Notes: generated by a model not told the origin, from the sequence alone. DNA of 64,000 nt from Sphingobium sp. D43FB (GCF_002312805.1 NZ_NMUA01000005.1:124001-188000), one strand, 5' to 3'; shown: positions 11,103 through 20,871, counted from the first letter of the stretch. Program-made: numbers and translations.

Positions 11103-11131
11103 AGGCTAGGGCAGGGGTGCGCGTCTGGCAA
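11103..11131 (-). promoter_or_regulatory. Candidate promoter of the ureohydrolase-urease unit
   Basis: On the minus strand TTGCCA (11131-11126) and TAGCCT (11108-11103) are separated by exactly 17 bases and sit 36 bases before the ureohydrolase ATG. The match is moderate and was found by eye only. Confidence 0.35.
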
Positions 11132-11160
11132 ATGGGGTGATTGACGTAGCGGCTGGGTAA

Positions 11161-11194
11161 AAGACCCGGACCATGCGTGCAAGGTCCGGGTCTT
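11161..11194. terminator. Perfect 12-bp hairpin in a divergent intergenic region
   Basis: AAGACCCGGACC (11161-11172) and GGTCCGGGTCTT (11183-11194) pair perfectly around a 10-base loop. Read on the minus strand, the stem is followed by TTTTACCC, like an intrinsic terminator, yet no minus-strand gene lies before it. It may insulate the divergent ureohydrolase and MauD-like transcripts. Confidence 0.5.
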
Positions 11195-11346
11195 GGCAGC
11201 GGCCATGGGAGCGGCGATTATCGTCTGCCTACGTGGTCGGGACTCCTGCGAGCAATCCCGGCCAGGACGATAGCAGCGGGCTGACGCGCGGCCCTACGTC
11301 AAACGCCCTATCGAGGCGCTTTGGTGGTTCCGGTAGCGCCGCCTCT

Positions 11347-11934
11347 ATGTTGATCGCGTCGCTGTTCCTGTTGTGGATGGTCGTCATCCTGCTGGTGGTG
11401 GCGGTCGTCGCCCTGTCGCGGCAAGTGCGCGCGATGCAGGAGGGGGCCGGGGCGGTTGCGCCCCGCGCCGTGGTGGCCGTGCCTGGCCGCGCTGCCCCGG
11501 TGGTGAGCGCGCCGACGCTGGCGGGTGACATGCTGACCATCGGTGGGCCTAGCGCGGATGGCCGCGCGCAATTGCTGTTGTTCATCGCGCCCGGCTGCGT
11601 CGCCAGCCGTTCCGCCGTGCGCGACGCGCTGGCGCTGACGAACCGCACGCAGTTGCGGCTGCTGTTCCTGGGCGAAGGGCGGGCGGAGGACTATGCCGAC
11701 ATGCTGCGCCAGCATCGCATCCGCGACACCGACATCATCCTCAATGCGCAGGTCGGCGCGGATTTCCGTATCGGCACCCGGCCCAGCGCCGCGTTGATCG
11801 ATGCGGGCGGGAGGCTGCTGGCGCGTGGGGCGATTGACGGGCGCGCGCAACTCGAAGCCTTGTTGGCGCATGGGCAGGCTGACGCGGCTGCTGGGCAGGA
11901 TACGGATACAAAAATTGTGGCGCTGGCGTCATGA
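11347..11934 (+). CDS. MauD-like membrane-anchored thioredoxin-fold protein
   Basis: This 195-residue protein has an N-terminal membrane anchor (residues 2-23), then a short linker ending in SRQVRAM, then a thioredoxin-like domain. The order and phrases (ALSRQ after the anchor, [28 protein letters not shown]) resemble MauD, the thiol-disulfide protein used to mature methylamine dehydrogenase. The active-site motif is CVAS (C84, S87), so the second cysteine is gone and disulfide exchange would be altered. No methylamine dehydrogenase gene is nearby; a molybdenum hydroxylase pair follows 61 bases later. The start at MLIASLF is chosen because upstream sequence lacks coding character. Confidence 0.6.
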   Translation: MLIASLFLLWMVVILLVVAVVALSRQVRAMQEGAGAVAPRAVVAVPGRAAPVVSAPTLAGDMLTIGGPSADGRAQLLLFIAPGCVASRSAVRDALALTNRTQLRLLFLGEGRAEDYADMLRQHRIRDTDIILNAQVGADFRIGTRPSAALIDAGGRLLARGAIDGRAQLEALLAHGQADAAAGQDTDTKIVALAS

Positions 11935-11995
11935 TCGCGCTGGACAGGGCGCGGCGATCAGGCATCTTGGGCGGGGCATGAGAGGGAATGACGGC

Positions 11996-12448
11996 ATGGC
12001 GATCAGTCTGACGGTGAATGGCGTGGCGCGGCAGGTGGCGGGCGACCCCGCCAAGCCGCTGCTATGGGTGCTGCGCGAGGATCTGGACATGGTGGGGACC
12101 AAGTTCGGGTGCGGCGCAGGGCTTTGCGGTGCCTGCACCGTCCATGTCGATGGCAATGCCGTGCGATCATGCCAGACGCCGCTGGGCGATGTGCAGGGGG
12201 CGAAGATCACTACGATTGAAGGCGTGGCGAAAAGTGCGGTGGGCCAGCGTATCGCCGACAGCTGGATCGCGCAGGATGTGCCGCAATGCGGCTATTGCCA
12301 GGCCGGGCAGATCATGAGCGCGACCGCACTGCTCAGCCAGACGCCAAAGCCGAGCGACGAGGAGATTGACGCGGCGATGATGGGCAATCTGTGCCGCTGC
12401 TCCACCTATGTCCGCATCCGCGCCGCGATCAAGGCAGCGGCGGCATGA
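11996..12448 (+). CDS. [2Fe-2S] subunit of molybdenum hydroxylase (IorA-like)
   Basis: This is the small electron-transfer subunit of a xanthine dehydrogenase-family enzyme of the isoquinoline 1-oxidoreductase type. Its 150 residues carry both clusters: C39, C44, C47 and C59 (plant-ferredoxin type, motif [16 protein letters not shown]), and C98, C101, C133 and C135 (CGYCQAG and CRC). AGGGA eight bases before ATG 11996 supports this start over an ATG six codons upstream. The stop overlaps the ATG of the large subunit. Confidence 0.92.
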   Translation: MAISLTVNGVARQVAGDPAKPLLWVLREDLDMVGTKFGCGAGLCGACTVHVDGNAVRSCQTPLGDVQGAKITTIEGVAKSAVGQRIADSWIAQDVPQCGYCQAGQIMSATALLSQTPKPSDEEIDAAMMGNLCRCSTYVRIRAAIKAAAA

Positions 12449-14631
12449 GCGCCGCGATCCTTTCCCGCCGGGGTTTCATCTCCGCTTCGCTGCTGGCAGG
12501 TGGCGGCTTGATGTTCGACTTGGCTGTGCCGATGGCGCAGGCGGCGGACGGCACGCCGGTCATCCTCACCGCCTTCATCCGCATCCTGCCCGACAATCGC
12601 GTCATCATCGGCGCGAAAAATGCCGAGATCGGCCAGGGTGCCAAGACGATGCTGCCGATGATGATCGCCGAGGAACTGGACGTCGATTGGGCGCAGGTCA
12701 CGGTCGAACAGACCCATGCCGACGCCGCGATCTTCGGTGGCCAGAGCGCAGGCGGCAGTCGCACGACGCCGCGCGAATGGATTCCTACGCGCCAGGCGGG
12801 TGCAGCGGCGCGGGCGATGCTGGTCGCAGCGGCCGCGGCGCAATGGGGTGTTGGCGCGGCGACGCTGACAACCGGCAGCGGCAAGGTGACCGATCCCAAA
12901 TCGGGCAAGTCGGTGGCCTATGCGGCGCTGGCGGCCGCGGCGGCGAAGCTGCCTGCGCCTGATCCGGCGACGCTCACGCTGAAAGACCCCGCCAACTTCC
13001 GCATCATCGGCCAGTCGGTTGTCGGGGTCGATACCCCGGCCATCGTCGCTGGCAAGCCCCTGTTCGGGATCGATTTCAAGCTGCCCGGCATGTTGTACGC
13101 GGTGCTGGAAACCTGCCCGGCCTTTGGCGGCACGTTCAAGTCGGCCGATCTGGACGCGGTCAAGGCGCTGCCGGGCATCGCCCATGTGCTGCCGATCAAG
13201 GGCGATGGCACGGCGGAATCGGGCTATGATGGCGTGGCGATCCTCTCGACCAGCTGGTGGAGCGCGAACAAGGCGCGCGAGACGTTGAAGGTCGAATGGG
13301 ACACCAGCGCTGTCGCTGGCTTCTCGACCGAAAGCTATGCCACGCAGGCTGTGGCGCGGGGGAAGGCGAAGGCCGATACCGACATCACGCGGACGGGTGA
13401 CGTGGACGCGGCTTTTGCGTCGGCGGCGAAAGTCGTCAGCGCAGACTATAGCTACCCCTTCCTCGCCCATGCGACGCTGGAGCCGCAAAATTGCACAGCC
13501 CTGTTCAAGGATGGGGCGATCGAAATCTGGGCGCCGACGCAGAACCCGGAAAATGGGCGCGGGCTGGTGGCCAAGGCGCTGAACCTGTCGCCGGAGAAGA
13601 TCCGCATCAATTTCTCGCGCATCGGCGGCGGTTTCGGACGGCGGTTGATGAACGATTATATGGTGCAGGTGGCGAAGATCGCCGCGCAACTGCCGGGCGT
13701 GCCGGTCAAGCTGCTCTACAGCCGGGAAGACGATATGCGCCGCGATTTCTATCGTCCGGCGGGCTGGCACGGGTTCCGCGCGGCGCTGGACAAGGGGGGC
13801 AAACTCACCGCATTTCACGATCATTTCGTGACCTTCGGCAAGGATGGCAGGGCGGTGCGCGGTGGCGATCTGCCCGCGCATGAACTTCCTGTCGGGTTGA
13901 TCGAGCATGTGCTGCTGGAACAGAGTTTCCTGCCGACTAACATGCCGACCGGCTGGCTGCGCGCGCCCGGCTCCAATGCGCTGGGTTTCGTGACACAGGC
14001 TTTCATGGACGAGGTTGCGGTTGCGGCGGGCAAGGACTTGCCCGGCCTGATGCTCGAATTGCTCGCCGACCCCAAGGAACTATCACGCGGCACCAACCAG
14101 CCGCCCTTCGTCACCGCGCGCGCCAAGGGCGTGATCGAGAAGGTGGTGGCGATGGCAAACTGGTCCGGGCGCAAGGCGCTGCCCAAGGGGCGGGGCCTGG
14201 GCTTTGCCTTCTATTACAGCCATATGGGCTATTTCGCCGAGGTGCTGGACGTGGAGGTCGCCGATGGCGTGCCCAAGGTGAAGACCGTCTGGGTCGCGGG
14301 CGATGTCGGCAGCCAGATCATCAACCCGATCAATGCGCTGCATCAGGTGCAGGGATCGGTGATCGAGGGGTTGGGGCAGGCGCTCGCCGGGCAGGCGATC
14401 ACCCAGGTTGCAGGCGCGGTCGAGCAGGCGAATTTCGACACCCACCCGCTCCAACGCATCCCCGACACGCCCACCATCATCGTGGAATTCGTGAAGACCG
14501 ACTATCCGCCGACAGGCCTTGGCGAACCGGCTTTGCCGCCGGTCATCCCTGCGCTGGTCAACGCGATCCATGCGGCGACGGGGAAGCGGATACGCAGCCT
14601 GCCGGTGACGGCGGAGATGCTGACCGCCTGA
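12445..14631 (+). CDS. Molybdopterin-binding subunit, IorB-like
   Basis: This is the catalytic molybdenum subunit partnering the preceding [2Fe-2S] protein (ATGA overlap). It has 728 residues with a twin-arginine signal, R8-R9 in [12 protein letters not shown], so the folded heterodimer is probably exported by Tat with the small subunit riding along. Aldehyde oxidase/xanthine dehydrogenase-type features include [30 protein letters not shown] [13 protein letters not shown], and a C-terminal [18 protein letters not shown]. Such enzymes hydroxylate N-heteroaromatics or oxidise aldehydes; the substrate is not readable. No dedicated maturation factor of the XdhC type is beside it. Confidence 0.9.
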   Translation: MSAAILSRRGFISASLLAGGGLMFDLAVPMAQAADGTPVILTAFIRILPDNRVIIGAKNAEIGQGAKTMLPMMIAEELDVDWAQVTVEQTHADAAIFGGQSAGGSRTTPREWIPTRQAGAAARAMLVAAAAAQWGVGAATLTTGSGKVTDPKSGKSVAYAALAAAAAKLPAPDPATLTLKDPANFRIIGQSVVGVDTPAIVAGKPLFGIDFKLPGMLYAVLETCPAFGGTFKSADLDAVKALPGIAHVLPIKGDGTAESGYDGVAILSTSWWSANKARETLKVEWDTSAVAGFSTESYATQAVARGKAKADTDITRTGDVDAAFASAAKVVSADYSYPFLAHATLEPQNCTALFKDGAIEIWAPTQNPENGRGLVAKALNLSPEKIRINFSRIGGGFGRRLMNDYMVQVAKIAAQLPGVPVKLLYSREDDMRRDFYRPAGWHGFRAALDKGGKLTAFHDHFVTFGKDGRAVRGGDLPAHELPVGLIEHVLLEQSFLPTNMPTGWLRAPGSNALGFVTQAFMDEVAVAAGKDLPGLMLELLADPKELSRGTNQPPFVTARAKGVIEKVVAMANWSGRKALPKGRGLGFAFYYSHMGYFAEVLDVEVADGVPKVKTVWVAGDVGSQIINPINALHQVQGSVIEGLGQALAGQAITQVAGAVEQANFDTHPLQRIPDTPTIIVEFVKTDYPPTGLGEPALPPVIPALVNAIHAATGKRIRSLPVTAEMLTA

Positions 14632-14680
14632 TCCTTCTCCGAAGCTCGACCTGCCCGGCCAGCCGGGTTAGGGAGGCGGC

Positions 14681-15250
14681 ATGAGGATGAGACGATTTGC
14701 CGCACTGTGCGGTGCGGGCGCGGTGGCGCTGTTGTTGTCGGCCTGTGGTGGCGGTCAATATCGGCCGGTGCGCGACGTGCCGGTCAAGATCGGCCCGCCC
14801 TATAGCGTGCGTGGCGTTACCTATACACCCGCGGCTGATCCGGGCTATGACATGCTGGGCTATGCCAGCTGGTATGGATCGGAATCAGGCAATCGCACCG
14901 CCAATGGCGAACGATTCCGTCCCGGCTGGGTGACGGCGGCGCATACCAGCCTGCCGCTGCCCAGCTATGTCGAGGTGACGGCGCTGGACACCGGACGCAC
15001 CATCGTCGTGCGGGTCAATGATCGCGGGCCTTTTTCCGGGCGCGGGCGGGTGATCGACCTGTCGCGCGGCGCGGCCGAGCAATTGGGCGTGCGGGCGCAG
15101 GGGCATGTGCCGGTGCGGGTACGGCTGGTCGATCCGCCCGAAAAGGATCGCGCCCGGCTGCGCAAGGGCAAGGCGGCACCGGCGCGCCCCACCGTGCCCG
15201 AAGCCACCCTGCGCAATTTGCGCGCGCAGTTGCGCGCCGCGGGGCTGTAA
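14681..15250 (+). CDS. rlpA: Septal ring lytic transglycosylase-type lipoprotein RlpA
   Basis: This 189-residue outer-membrane lipoprotein has a lipobox ending at C22 (LLLSAC). It carries one double-psi beta-barrel RlpA domain, roughly residues 58-148, with GYASWYGSESGNRTANGE at its start, then TSLPLPSYVEVT and VNDRGPFSGRGRVIDLS. RlpA proteins cleave peptide-free glycan strands at the septum. There is no C-terminal SPOR domain, unlike Pseudomonas and E. coli RlpA. GGGAGG precedes the ATG by a few bases. Confidence 0.92.
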   Translation: MRMRRFAALCGAGAVALLLSACGGGQYRPVRDVPVKIGPPYSVRGVTYTPAADPGYDMLGYASWYGSESGNRTANGERFRPGWVTAAHTSLPLPSYVEVTALDTGRTIVVRVNDRGPFSGRGRVIDLSRGAAEQLGVRAQGHVPVRVRLVDPPEKDRARLRKGKAAPARPTVPEATLRNLRAQLRAAGL

Positions 15251-15284
15251 GCGGCGGAAAGCGCTGATCGCGGCATTTGCCTGC

Positions 15285-15313
15285 TTGACGGGGCGGGATG
15301 AGCCGCATATGTG
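15285..15313 (+). promoter_or_regulatory. Candidate promoter for tRNA-His
   Basis: TTGACG (15285-15290), a 17-base spacer and TATGTG (15308-15313) form a good housekeeping-sigma promoter. Its expected start near 15320 precedes the tRNA by about 20 bases. Confidence 0.55.
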
Positions 15314-15342
15314 CCCACATCTCGCGGGCCTTATGGCCCCAT

Positions 15343-15420
15343 GGCGATCGTAGCTCAGTTGGTTAGAGCGCCGGTTTGTGGTACCGGAGGTCGGGGGTTC
15401 AAGACCCCTCGATCGCCCCA
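15343..15420 (+). tRNA. tRNA-His (anticodon GTG)
   Basis: A complete cloverleaf is visible: acceptor GCGATCG pairing with CGATCGC, D-arm GCTCAGTTGGTTAGAGC, anticodon stem CCGGT/ACCGG with loop TTGTGGT (anticodon GTG), and T-arm GGGGGTTCAAGACCCCT. The extra G at 15343 opposite C73 is the histidine identity element, and CCA is encoded at 15418-15420. Confidence 0.97.
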
Positions 15421-15511
15421 TTTTCTCCCTTCCGCCCTGATCCCGCGCATATTTGCCGGTCAGGCGGGAAGGGGCTTCGCAGCATCGAGATTGCGCCCTA
15501 TAGCCCCCGGC

Positions 15512-15874
15512 ATGACCGATGCGCGCGACAAGGGGCTGACCCTCAATCCCAAATATGACGATCATGGCCTGATCACGGCGGTGGTGACCGATGTGGACAG
15601 CGGCGACGTGCTGATGGTCGCGCATATGAATGCGCAGGCGCTGGCGTTGACGGTCGAGACGGGCCTAGCCCATTTCTGGTCGCGCAGCCGGCAGGCGTTG
15701 TGGAAGAAGGGCGAAACGTCGGGCAATATGTTGGCGGTGCGCGATATCCGCATCGATTGCGATCAGGACGCTATTTGGGTGAAGGCGGTGCCCGCCGGGC
15801 CGACCTGCCACACCGGTGCGCGCTCCTGCTTCTTCCGCCGGGTCGGCCCCGATGGCCTGAGCGCAGTCGATTAG
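15512..15874 (+). CDS. hisI: Phosphoribosyl-AMP cyclohydrolase HisI
   Basis: HisI opens the adenine ring of phosphoribosyl-AMP, the third step of histidine synthesis. The 120-residue protein is the monofunctional form without a HisE domain. Landmarks are [31 protein letters not shown], the metal-binding DCDQDA and [10 protein letters not shown] near the C-terminus. ATG 15512 is used; upstream in-frame sequence is tRNA DNA. A histidine biosynthesis gene next to tRNA-His is noted, but no attenuator was seen. Confidence 0.96.
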   Translation: MTDARDKGLTLNPKYDDHGLITAVVTDVDSGDVLMVAHMNAQALALTVETGLAHFWSRSRQALWKKGETSGNMLAVRDIRIDCDQDAIWVKAVPAGPTCHTGARSCFFRRVGPDGLSAVD

Positions 15875-15881
15875 GGCGTCG

Positions 15882-16418
15882 ATGCGGCGATCCGGTCTTG
15901 CCCTATCCTGCCTGATGCTGGCGGCGTGCCAGCCTGCCGCCGTTTCCAACGACATGGCGGCCGAGACGGGCAGCGACGTGCCTGCGTCCGGGCTGGAGCG
16001 CGCCGCGATCGAAAGTGGCGTCATCACCGATGCGGCCAAGATTTCGCCGGTCGGGCTATTTCAGCGCCGCCATGAAGCGGGGCGCGATGCGTTGTGCGTG
16101 GTGCCAGGGGCCAAGGGGACGCTGCGCTTCGGCCTGGAAGCCAATTTCGGCGAGCAACTCGCCTGCCGGGGGCAGGGAACCGCGCGGCGTGCGGGCGACA
16201 AGCTGATCCTGCGCTTTGCTGGCGGCGATCGCTGCATCATCGTCGCTCAATATGATGGCGATCAGGTTGCGCTGCCGGGTGTCGTGGATCTCGCCTGTGC
16301 GCGGCTATGCGATGGGCGCGCCACGCTGGAGGGGGTCAGTTTCCCCCGGATCGCAGGTGATGCAGGCACGGCTTTGCGTGCGCAGGGGACAGGTGGCGAC
16401 CCGCTCTGCAAGAGCTGA
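15882..16418 (+). CDS. Putative lipoprotein of unknown function
   Basis: The 178-residue product begins MRRSGLALSCLMLAAC, a lipoprotein signal with lipid-attachment C16. The mature part has several cysteines (near residues 73, 96, 119, 139, 143 and the penultimate C177) that could form disulfides in the periplasm. I do not recognise the family. It starts seven bases after hisI and is probably co-transcribed, without an obvious functional link. Confidence 0.75.
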   Translation: MRRSGLALSCLMLAACQPAAVSNDMAAETGSDVPASGLERAAIESGVITDAAKISPVGLFQRRHEAGRDALCVVPGAKGTLRFGLEANFGEQLACRGQGTARRAGDKLILRFAGGDRCIIVAQYDGDQVALPGVVDLACARLCDGRATLEGVSFPRIAGDAGTALRAQGTGGDPLCKS

Positions 16419-16428
16419 ACGCGTTGGA

Positions 16429-17049
16429 TCAATGGCCGATATAGCGGCCCGGCCGGTGGTTGACGATCAGCACGGCATTGATCGCCGCTGCCGACAGGAC
16501 CGACAGCGCGAAGCGATCGGCGCTCAGCAGCGGTAGCGATGCTGCCAGGATGATGGCGTCGCCGATCATCTGGGTGCGGCCCGCATTCCATCCCCGCGTC
16601 TTCTGCCAAGTCAGCGCCATCACGCCCAGCCCGCCGACTCCCGCCCCATGGCGCGCGATGGCGAGGATGCCAAAGCCGATGATCGACCCGCCGAACAGGG
16701 CGGCGAAGAGCGGGCTGACCCGCGCCAGTTCCAGCGCCAGCGGCATCATCGTGCCCAGCCCCATGATCGCGATATTGGCGAACAGCGTTTTGAGCCCGAA
16801 CGCCGCGCCCATCGCCCGCCCGGCGAACAGGAAGAAGGGGATGTTGATCAGCAGGAACAGCGTCGCTGGCGACCAGTGGATCAGATAGGACAGCAGCAGC
16901 GCGATGCCCGCCATGCCGCCCGTCACCAGATTGGCCTGTTTCAGCAGCATCAGCCCCATGGCGATGAAGGCACAGCCAAGCGCAATGGCATAGCCATCTT
17001 CGGCCAGATTATGCGGGCGGGGTGCGGGGAAGGCGTGCGTGGGAGTCAT
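16429..17049 (-). CDS. YitT-type integral membrane protein
   Basis: This 206-residue protein has five or six hydrophobic segments, starting with the one after residue 18 (ALGCAFIAMGLMLLKQANLV). The phrases VTGGMAGIALLLSYL and GIGNIPFFL-like LLINIPFFLFAGRAMG match the N-terminal part of YitT/YczE family membrane proteins, whose function is unknown. It lacks the C-terminal soluble domain found in Bacillus YitT. It stands alone, convergent with the lipoprotein gene. Confidence 0.75.
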   Translation of the reverse strand: MTPTHAFPAPRPHNLAEDGYAIALGCAFIAMGLMLLKQANLVTGGMAGIALLLSYLIHWSPATLFLLINIPFFLFAGRAMGAAFGLKTLFANIAIMGLGTMMPLALELARVSPLFAALFGGSIIGFGILAIARHGAGVGGLGVMALTWQKTRGWNAGRTQMIGDAIILAASLPLLSADRFALSVLSAAAINAVLIVNHRPGRYIGH

Positions 17050-17137
17050 GGCGTGTCCGTCAAGCGTTACGCCCCGGTCATCCTCTTGCCCTGCCGCTGC
17101 TCATACAGCGGACGCGCGCCACTGCAAGAGGCTGCGC

Positions 17138-18277
17138 TTATCCGCCGGTGTCGATCTGCGCCGGGCCATATTGGTCGATCGCCTGGAACAACAGGGTCAG
17201 CGCGGCGCGTTCCTCCGCGTCGATCTCCGGCCGCCACACTTCGAACAGCAGGATGACGCGGGTGTCGGTGCTGCGGTTCCACGCCTCATGTTCGATACTG
17301 TCGTCGAAGATGAGCATCTCGCCCCGGTGCCACGCCCGCATTTCCGCGCCGACGCGCAGCGCGCAATCAGGGGGCGTCAGCAGCGGCAGGTGGCAGATGA
17401 GCCGCGTGTTGAGCAGGCCATGATGGGGTGCGATATGGGTGCCGGGCTTGAGCAGCGACCAGAGCGCCATCGGCGATCGCCCATCGATCACGGGCATCGG
17501 CGCATGGTCGAGTGCGGCCATCACCGCCGGGCAACGCGCGGCATGGTCGGCCACCGGCGCGCCGCTCTGCCAGAAATAATAGGCGCCCCAGCTGGGATCG
17601 TCGCGCAACTTGTTGTTGGGCGCGGGACGCTCCTTCGGCGTCTGGACATAGGGCGCGAAGTCCGGCGCGTCCGCGCGCACCGCCGCCAGTTCGGCGACGA
17701 TCGCGTCGGTCATCGCCTCCATCGGCGCGACCCAGTCGAAATCGCTGCGCTCGTAAAAGGCGCGCTGGGGCAGGCCGGGGAAATAGAACATGCTGGGCTG
17801 CTGCAGATATATCTCGCGCTTGCCGAGCAGCAGGTCGGTGGCGAGCGCGATGCGGGGCAGCGGTGGCAAATCGCGGATCGCCGCGGTCAGATGATCCTCG
17901 AACTGCTGGCTCGATTGCGCGATGGCGTCTTGCGCCTGTTGCAGCAACGGTTGCAGTTGCGGCGGCGCGCCATGGGCCGCCGCCTGCGCCAGCGCGGTAC
18001 GCCGCCAACTGATCGCGCCACGATCGTCGCCGCGCGCCTGCGCATTATGGCCCATGGCGAGCAGGGCGGGGAGGTTGCGGGGATCGCCCGCTAGGATCGC
18101 GCGCAGCGCCTCCGCCTCGCCATCCCGATCGCCCAGCCGGTTGCAGACCTGCGCCAGCAGCATCGGCGGCGGCGCGGCCATCTGCGCCAGCGTCGCGCGT
18201 GCCTTGGCCGCATCGCCGCCGCGCAGCGCCACCAATGCGGCCTGGGCCAGCGCCTCTTCTCTTGCCTGATCGCTCAT
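17138..18277 (-). CDS. Asp/Asn beta-hydroxylase-like protein with TPR-like N-terminus
   Basis: The 379-residue protein has alanine-rich helical repeats (residues 1-130, TPR-like) and then a cupin-fold 2-oxoglutarate/Fe(II) oxygenase domain of the aspartyl/asparaginyl beta-hydroxylase type. Likely iron ligands are H286 in HIAPHHGLLNTRLICHLPL and H330 in DDSIEHEAWN, with R340 for 2-oxoglutarate. The segment WHRGEMLIFDDS is typical of the family. Bacterial members include LpxO, which hydroxylates lipid A acyl chains, and others with unknown substrates. The target here is not evident. Confidence 0.85.
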   Translation of the reverse strand: MSDQAREEALAQAALVALRGGDAAKARATLAQMAAPPPMLLAQVCNRLGDRDGEAEALRAILAGDPRNLPALLAMGHNAQARGDDRGAISWRRTALAQAAAHGAPPQLQPLLQQAQDAIAQSSQQFEDHLTAAIRDLPPLPRIALATDLLLGKREIYLQQPSMFYFPGLPQRAFYERSDFDWVAPMEAMTDAIVAELAAVRADAPDFAPYVQTPKERPAPNNKLRDDPSWGAYYFWQSGAPVADHAARCPAVMAALDHAPMPVIDGRSPMALWSLLKPGTHIAPHHGLLNTRLICHLPLLTPPDCALRVGAEMRAWHRGEMLIFDDSIEHEAWNRSTDTRVILLFEVWRPEIDAEERAALTLLFQAIDQYGPAQIDTGG

Positions 18278-18330
18278 GCCCCTGCCTTATCGGGGAGCCT
18301 GATCTGGGACAAGCGCTGCGGCAAAGCGGC

Positions 18331-19527
18331 TTATTCGGCCGGAACGGCGATCATCCGCGTGGTCCGCTGTTGCAGCGCGATCGACAGCAGGAAGACAGCG
18401 AGGCCACCCAGCGCCAGCGCGGCACCGATCCAGCCGGTCGAGGTCAGGCCATAGCCCGCCGCGATCGCCATGCCGCCAAGCCAGGGGCCAAGCGCATTGG
18501 CGACGTTGAAGGCGCTATGGTGCAGCGCCGCCGCGAGCGTCTGCGCATCGCCCGACACGTCCATCAACCGCGCCTGCAACGGCGTGCCAAGCCCGCCGCC
18601 CGCACCGATCAGGAAGATGATCAGGCTCAGCGTCCAGATATTGCCCGCCATCAGCGGGAATAGCGCCAGCGCGCCCGCGCTCCACAATAGCACGAGGATG
18701 ACGGTGCGGTTGAGCGCCCGGTCGGCCATCCAGGCGGCGACGAGGTTGCCGATCGTCATGCCGACGCCGAAGATCATCAGGATTACCGGCACCCAGACTT
18801 CGGATACGCCGGTCACTTCGATCATGGTGGACGCGACATAGGTATAGACCGCGAACAGCCCGCCAAAGCCGATCGCGCCGGTCAGCAGCGTCAGCCAGAC
18901 CTGCGGCTTGGCCAGCGCGGTCAGTTCGCGCGCGGCGCTCGCCTTGGGGTCGCCCGCGTCGCGCGGGGCGTAGAGCGCCACCAGCGTCATCGTCGCGATG
19001 GCGAGGGCCGTTACCACGAAAAAGCCCGACCGCCAGCCCAGCGCCTGCCCCATCCAGTTGGCGACGGGCACACCCAGCACCGTGGCGATGGTCAGGCCCG
19101 ACATGACCCGCGCAATCGCCTGTGCCCGCTTTTCGATCGGCACTAGCTTGGCGGCCACCAGCGCGGCGACGCCGAAATAGGCCCCATGCGGCACACCGCT
19201 CAGGAAGCGGAAGACAAGCATCCAGCCATAGCTGGGCGACAACGCCGACAAGCCATTGCCGATGGCGAACAAGGCCATCAGGCCGATCAACAAATGACGG
19301 CGCGGCAGGCGCGCGCCAAAGGCGGCGATCACCGGTGCGCCTGCCACCACGCCCAAAGCATAGGCGCTGATCGCATGGCCAGCGGTCGGCACGTCGATGC
19401 CCAGATCACGGGCGAAGAAGGGCAGCAGGCTCATCGCCGCAAATTCGGTGGTCCCGATCGCGAAAGCGCCGACGGCGAGCGCGAAAAGGACGAGCGCGGG
19501 TTGCGCCTGGTGGGGGCGAGTGCCCAT
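18331..19527 (-). CDS. MFS transporter, DHA1 drug/sugar efflux type
   Basis: The protein has 398 residues and twelve predicted membrane segments. The N-terminal GAFAIGTTEFAAMSLLPFFA and the segment GVPHGAYFGVAALVAAK are typical of the AraJ/NepI-like DHA1 branch of proton-driven exporters. The substrate is unknown; this group exports sugars, nucleosides or drugs. It is transcribed alone, and no adjacent regulator is seen. Confidence 0.9.
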   Translation of the reverse strand: MGTRPHQAQPALVLFALAVGAFAIGTTEFAAMSLLPFFARDLGIDVPTAGHAISAYALGVVAGAPVIAAFGARLPRRHLLIGLMALFAIGNGLSALSPSYGWMLVFRFLSGVPHGAYFGVAALVAAKLVPIEKRAQAIARVMSGLTIATVLGVPVANWMGQALGWRSGFFVVTALAIATMTLVALYAPRDAGDPKASAARELTALAKPQVWLTLLTGAIGFGGLFAVYTYVASTMIEVTGVSEVWVPVILMIFGVGMTIGNLVAAWMADRALNRTVILVLLWSAGALALFPLMAGNIWTLSLIIFLIGAGGGLGTPLQARLMDVSGDAQTLAAALHHSAFNVANALGPWLGGMAIAAGYGLTSTGWIGAALALGGLAVFLLSIALQQRTTRMIAVPAE

Positions 19528-19754
19528 GGCTTAGCTCCATGCTGCAATGCAAAATAGCGGAAGCGCGGCAGATGGGCTTCATGACAACGCTGGTCAAGAT
19601 CGCGGGTGCGTGAGTTTATTGCAAGTGCTGTGGTGCCCGACGCAATTCAGGCGGTGGGTTTCGGCCGCTGCGCCCTACCGGGCAGATTGCGCCCGGTCAC
19701 GCACCCTTCCGCGTCATCATGCGTTTCTCGCCCTTAGTCCGGGAGAGAATTGCC

Positions 19755-20867
19755 TTGAACCACCACCGCCTGTTGCCTCGCCATATGCTTTTGCTCTCTG
19801 CGCTGTTGTGCAGCGCGTGCAATGTGTCCGTCACCGACGCCAATGACAGCGCGCCAGCGGCCAACGCCGCCGCGCCTGTCAACGGCACCGTCGCTGCACC
19901 GGCTGCTGCAAACGAAGCCTATGATTTCCAGGTCGTGCCGGAACAGAATGCCTGGCAGGCCAACCGCATTTTTCAGGCGCAGGTTCAGCTTGATCGCCTC
20001 GGCTTTTCGCCCGGCGTCATGGATGGCAAGGATGGCATGTCGTTCAAGGCCGCCCTTCGCGGCTTCCAGGAAGCCAACAAACTGCCCGTGACGGGCGACT
20101 ATGACCAGAAGACTGCGATCGCCCTGCTGGAAGGCGAAGCGCGGCCGACCACCTGGCTGGTGCGCATCCCGGCCGACTTCGCGCGCGGTCCCTTTTTCGA
20201 CATGCCCAAGGGGATGAACGAAAAAGCAGGGCTTCCGGCGCTGACCTATCGCAATTTGCTCGAAAAGCTCGCCGAGCGTTTCCACACTACGCCGGAATTT
20301 CTCGTGTCGATCAATGCGCCGGGCACGAAGGTCGGGGCGGGGACCACCATCCGCGTGCCCGCGATCGAGAATCAGCCGGTTGCGCAGATCGAGGGTGATG
20401 AGCGCGGCTGGGGCGCGACGCTCGCCAGCCTTGGCGTCGCGAAGGACCAGCCGCAGGCCGATCATCTGGTCGTCGACAAGTCCGAAGGGCTGCTCAAAGT
20501 CTATGCCGCCGACAATCGCCTGATCGCGCAGTTTCGGGCCACCATGGGGTCAGAGCATGATCCGCTGCCGCTGGGCGAATGGACGATCAAGGGCGTCGCC
20601 CGCAATCCCGACTATCATTACAATCCCGCACTCTTCTGGGATGCCGGGGCGACGGACGAGAAGGCGGTGTTGAAGCCAGGCCCCAACGGCCCGGTCGGTG
20701 TGGTGTGGATCGACCTGTCGAAGGATCATTACGGCATCCACGGCACGCCCGAACCCCAGACGATCGGCAGGACCGAAAGCCATGGCTGCGTCCGTTTGAC
20801 CAACTGGGATGCGGCGCGGCTTGCGCAGATGGTCAAGCCGGGGACGAAGGCGAAGTTCCAGGCTTAG
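19755..20867 (+). CDS. L,D-transpeptidase lipoprotein (YkuD family)
   Basis: This cell-wall enzyme forms 3-3 cross-links or attaches lipoproteins. A TTG start at 19755 is preferred because GGGAGAG lies seven bases upstream; an ATG at 19719 would add 12 residues. The product is a 370-residue lipoprotein (lipobox LLCSAC, C22) with a peptidoglycan-binding domain near residues 60-120, a LysM-like stretch, and a C-terminal YkuD domain. The catalytic motif is HGTPEPQTIGRTESHGCVRL with the nucleophilic cysteine. The M23-type gene follows four bases later. Confidence 0.9.
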   Translation: MNHHRLLPRHMLLLSALLCSACNVSVTDANDSAPAANAAAPVNGTVAAPAAANEAYDFQVVPEQNAWQANRIFQAQVQLDRLGFSPGVMDGKDGMSFKAALRGFQEANKLPVTGDYDQKTAIALLEGEARPTTWLVRIPADFARGPFFDMPKGMNEKAGLPALTYRNLLEKLAERFHTTPEFLVSINAPGTKVGAGTTIRVPAIENQPVAQIEGDERGWGATLASLGVAKDQPQADHLVVDKSEGLLKVYAADNRLIAQFRATMGSEHDPLPLGEWTIKGVARNPDYHYNPALFWDAGATDEKAVLKPGPNGPVGVVWIDLSKDHYGIHGTPEPQTIGRTESHGCVRLTNWDAARLAQMVKPGTKAKFQA

Positions 20868-20871
20868 GGCC

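Noticed and set aside
15343..15420. tRNA-His as an integration site for a mobile element
   Set aside because: No integrase, no repeat of the tRNA 3' end and no compositional break was seen next to it.
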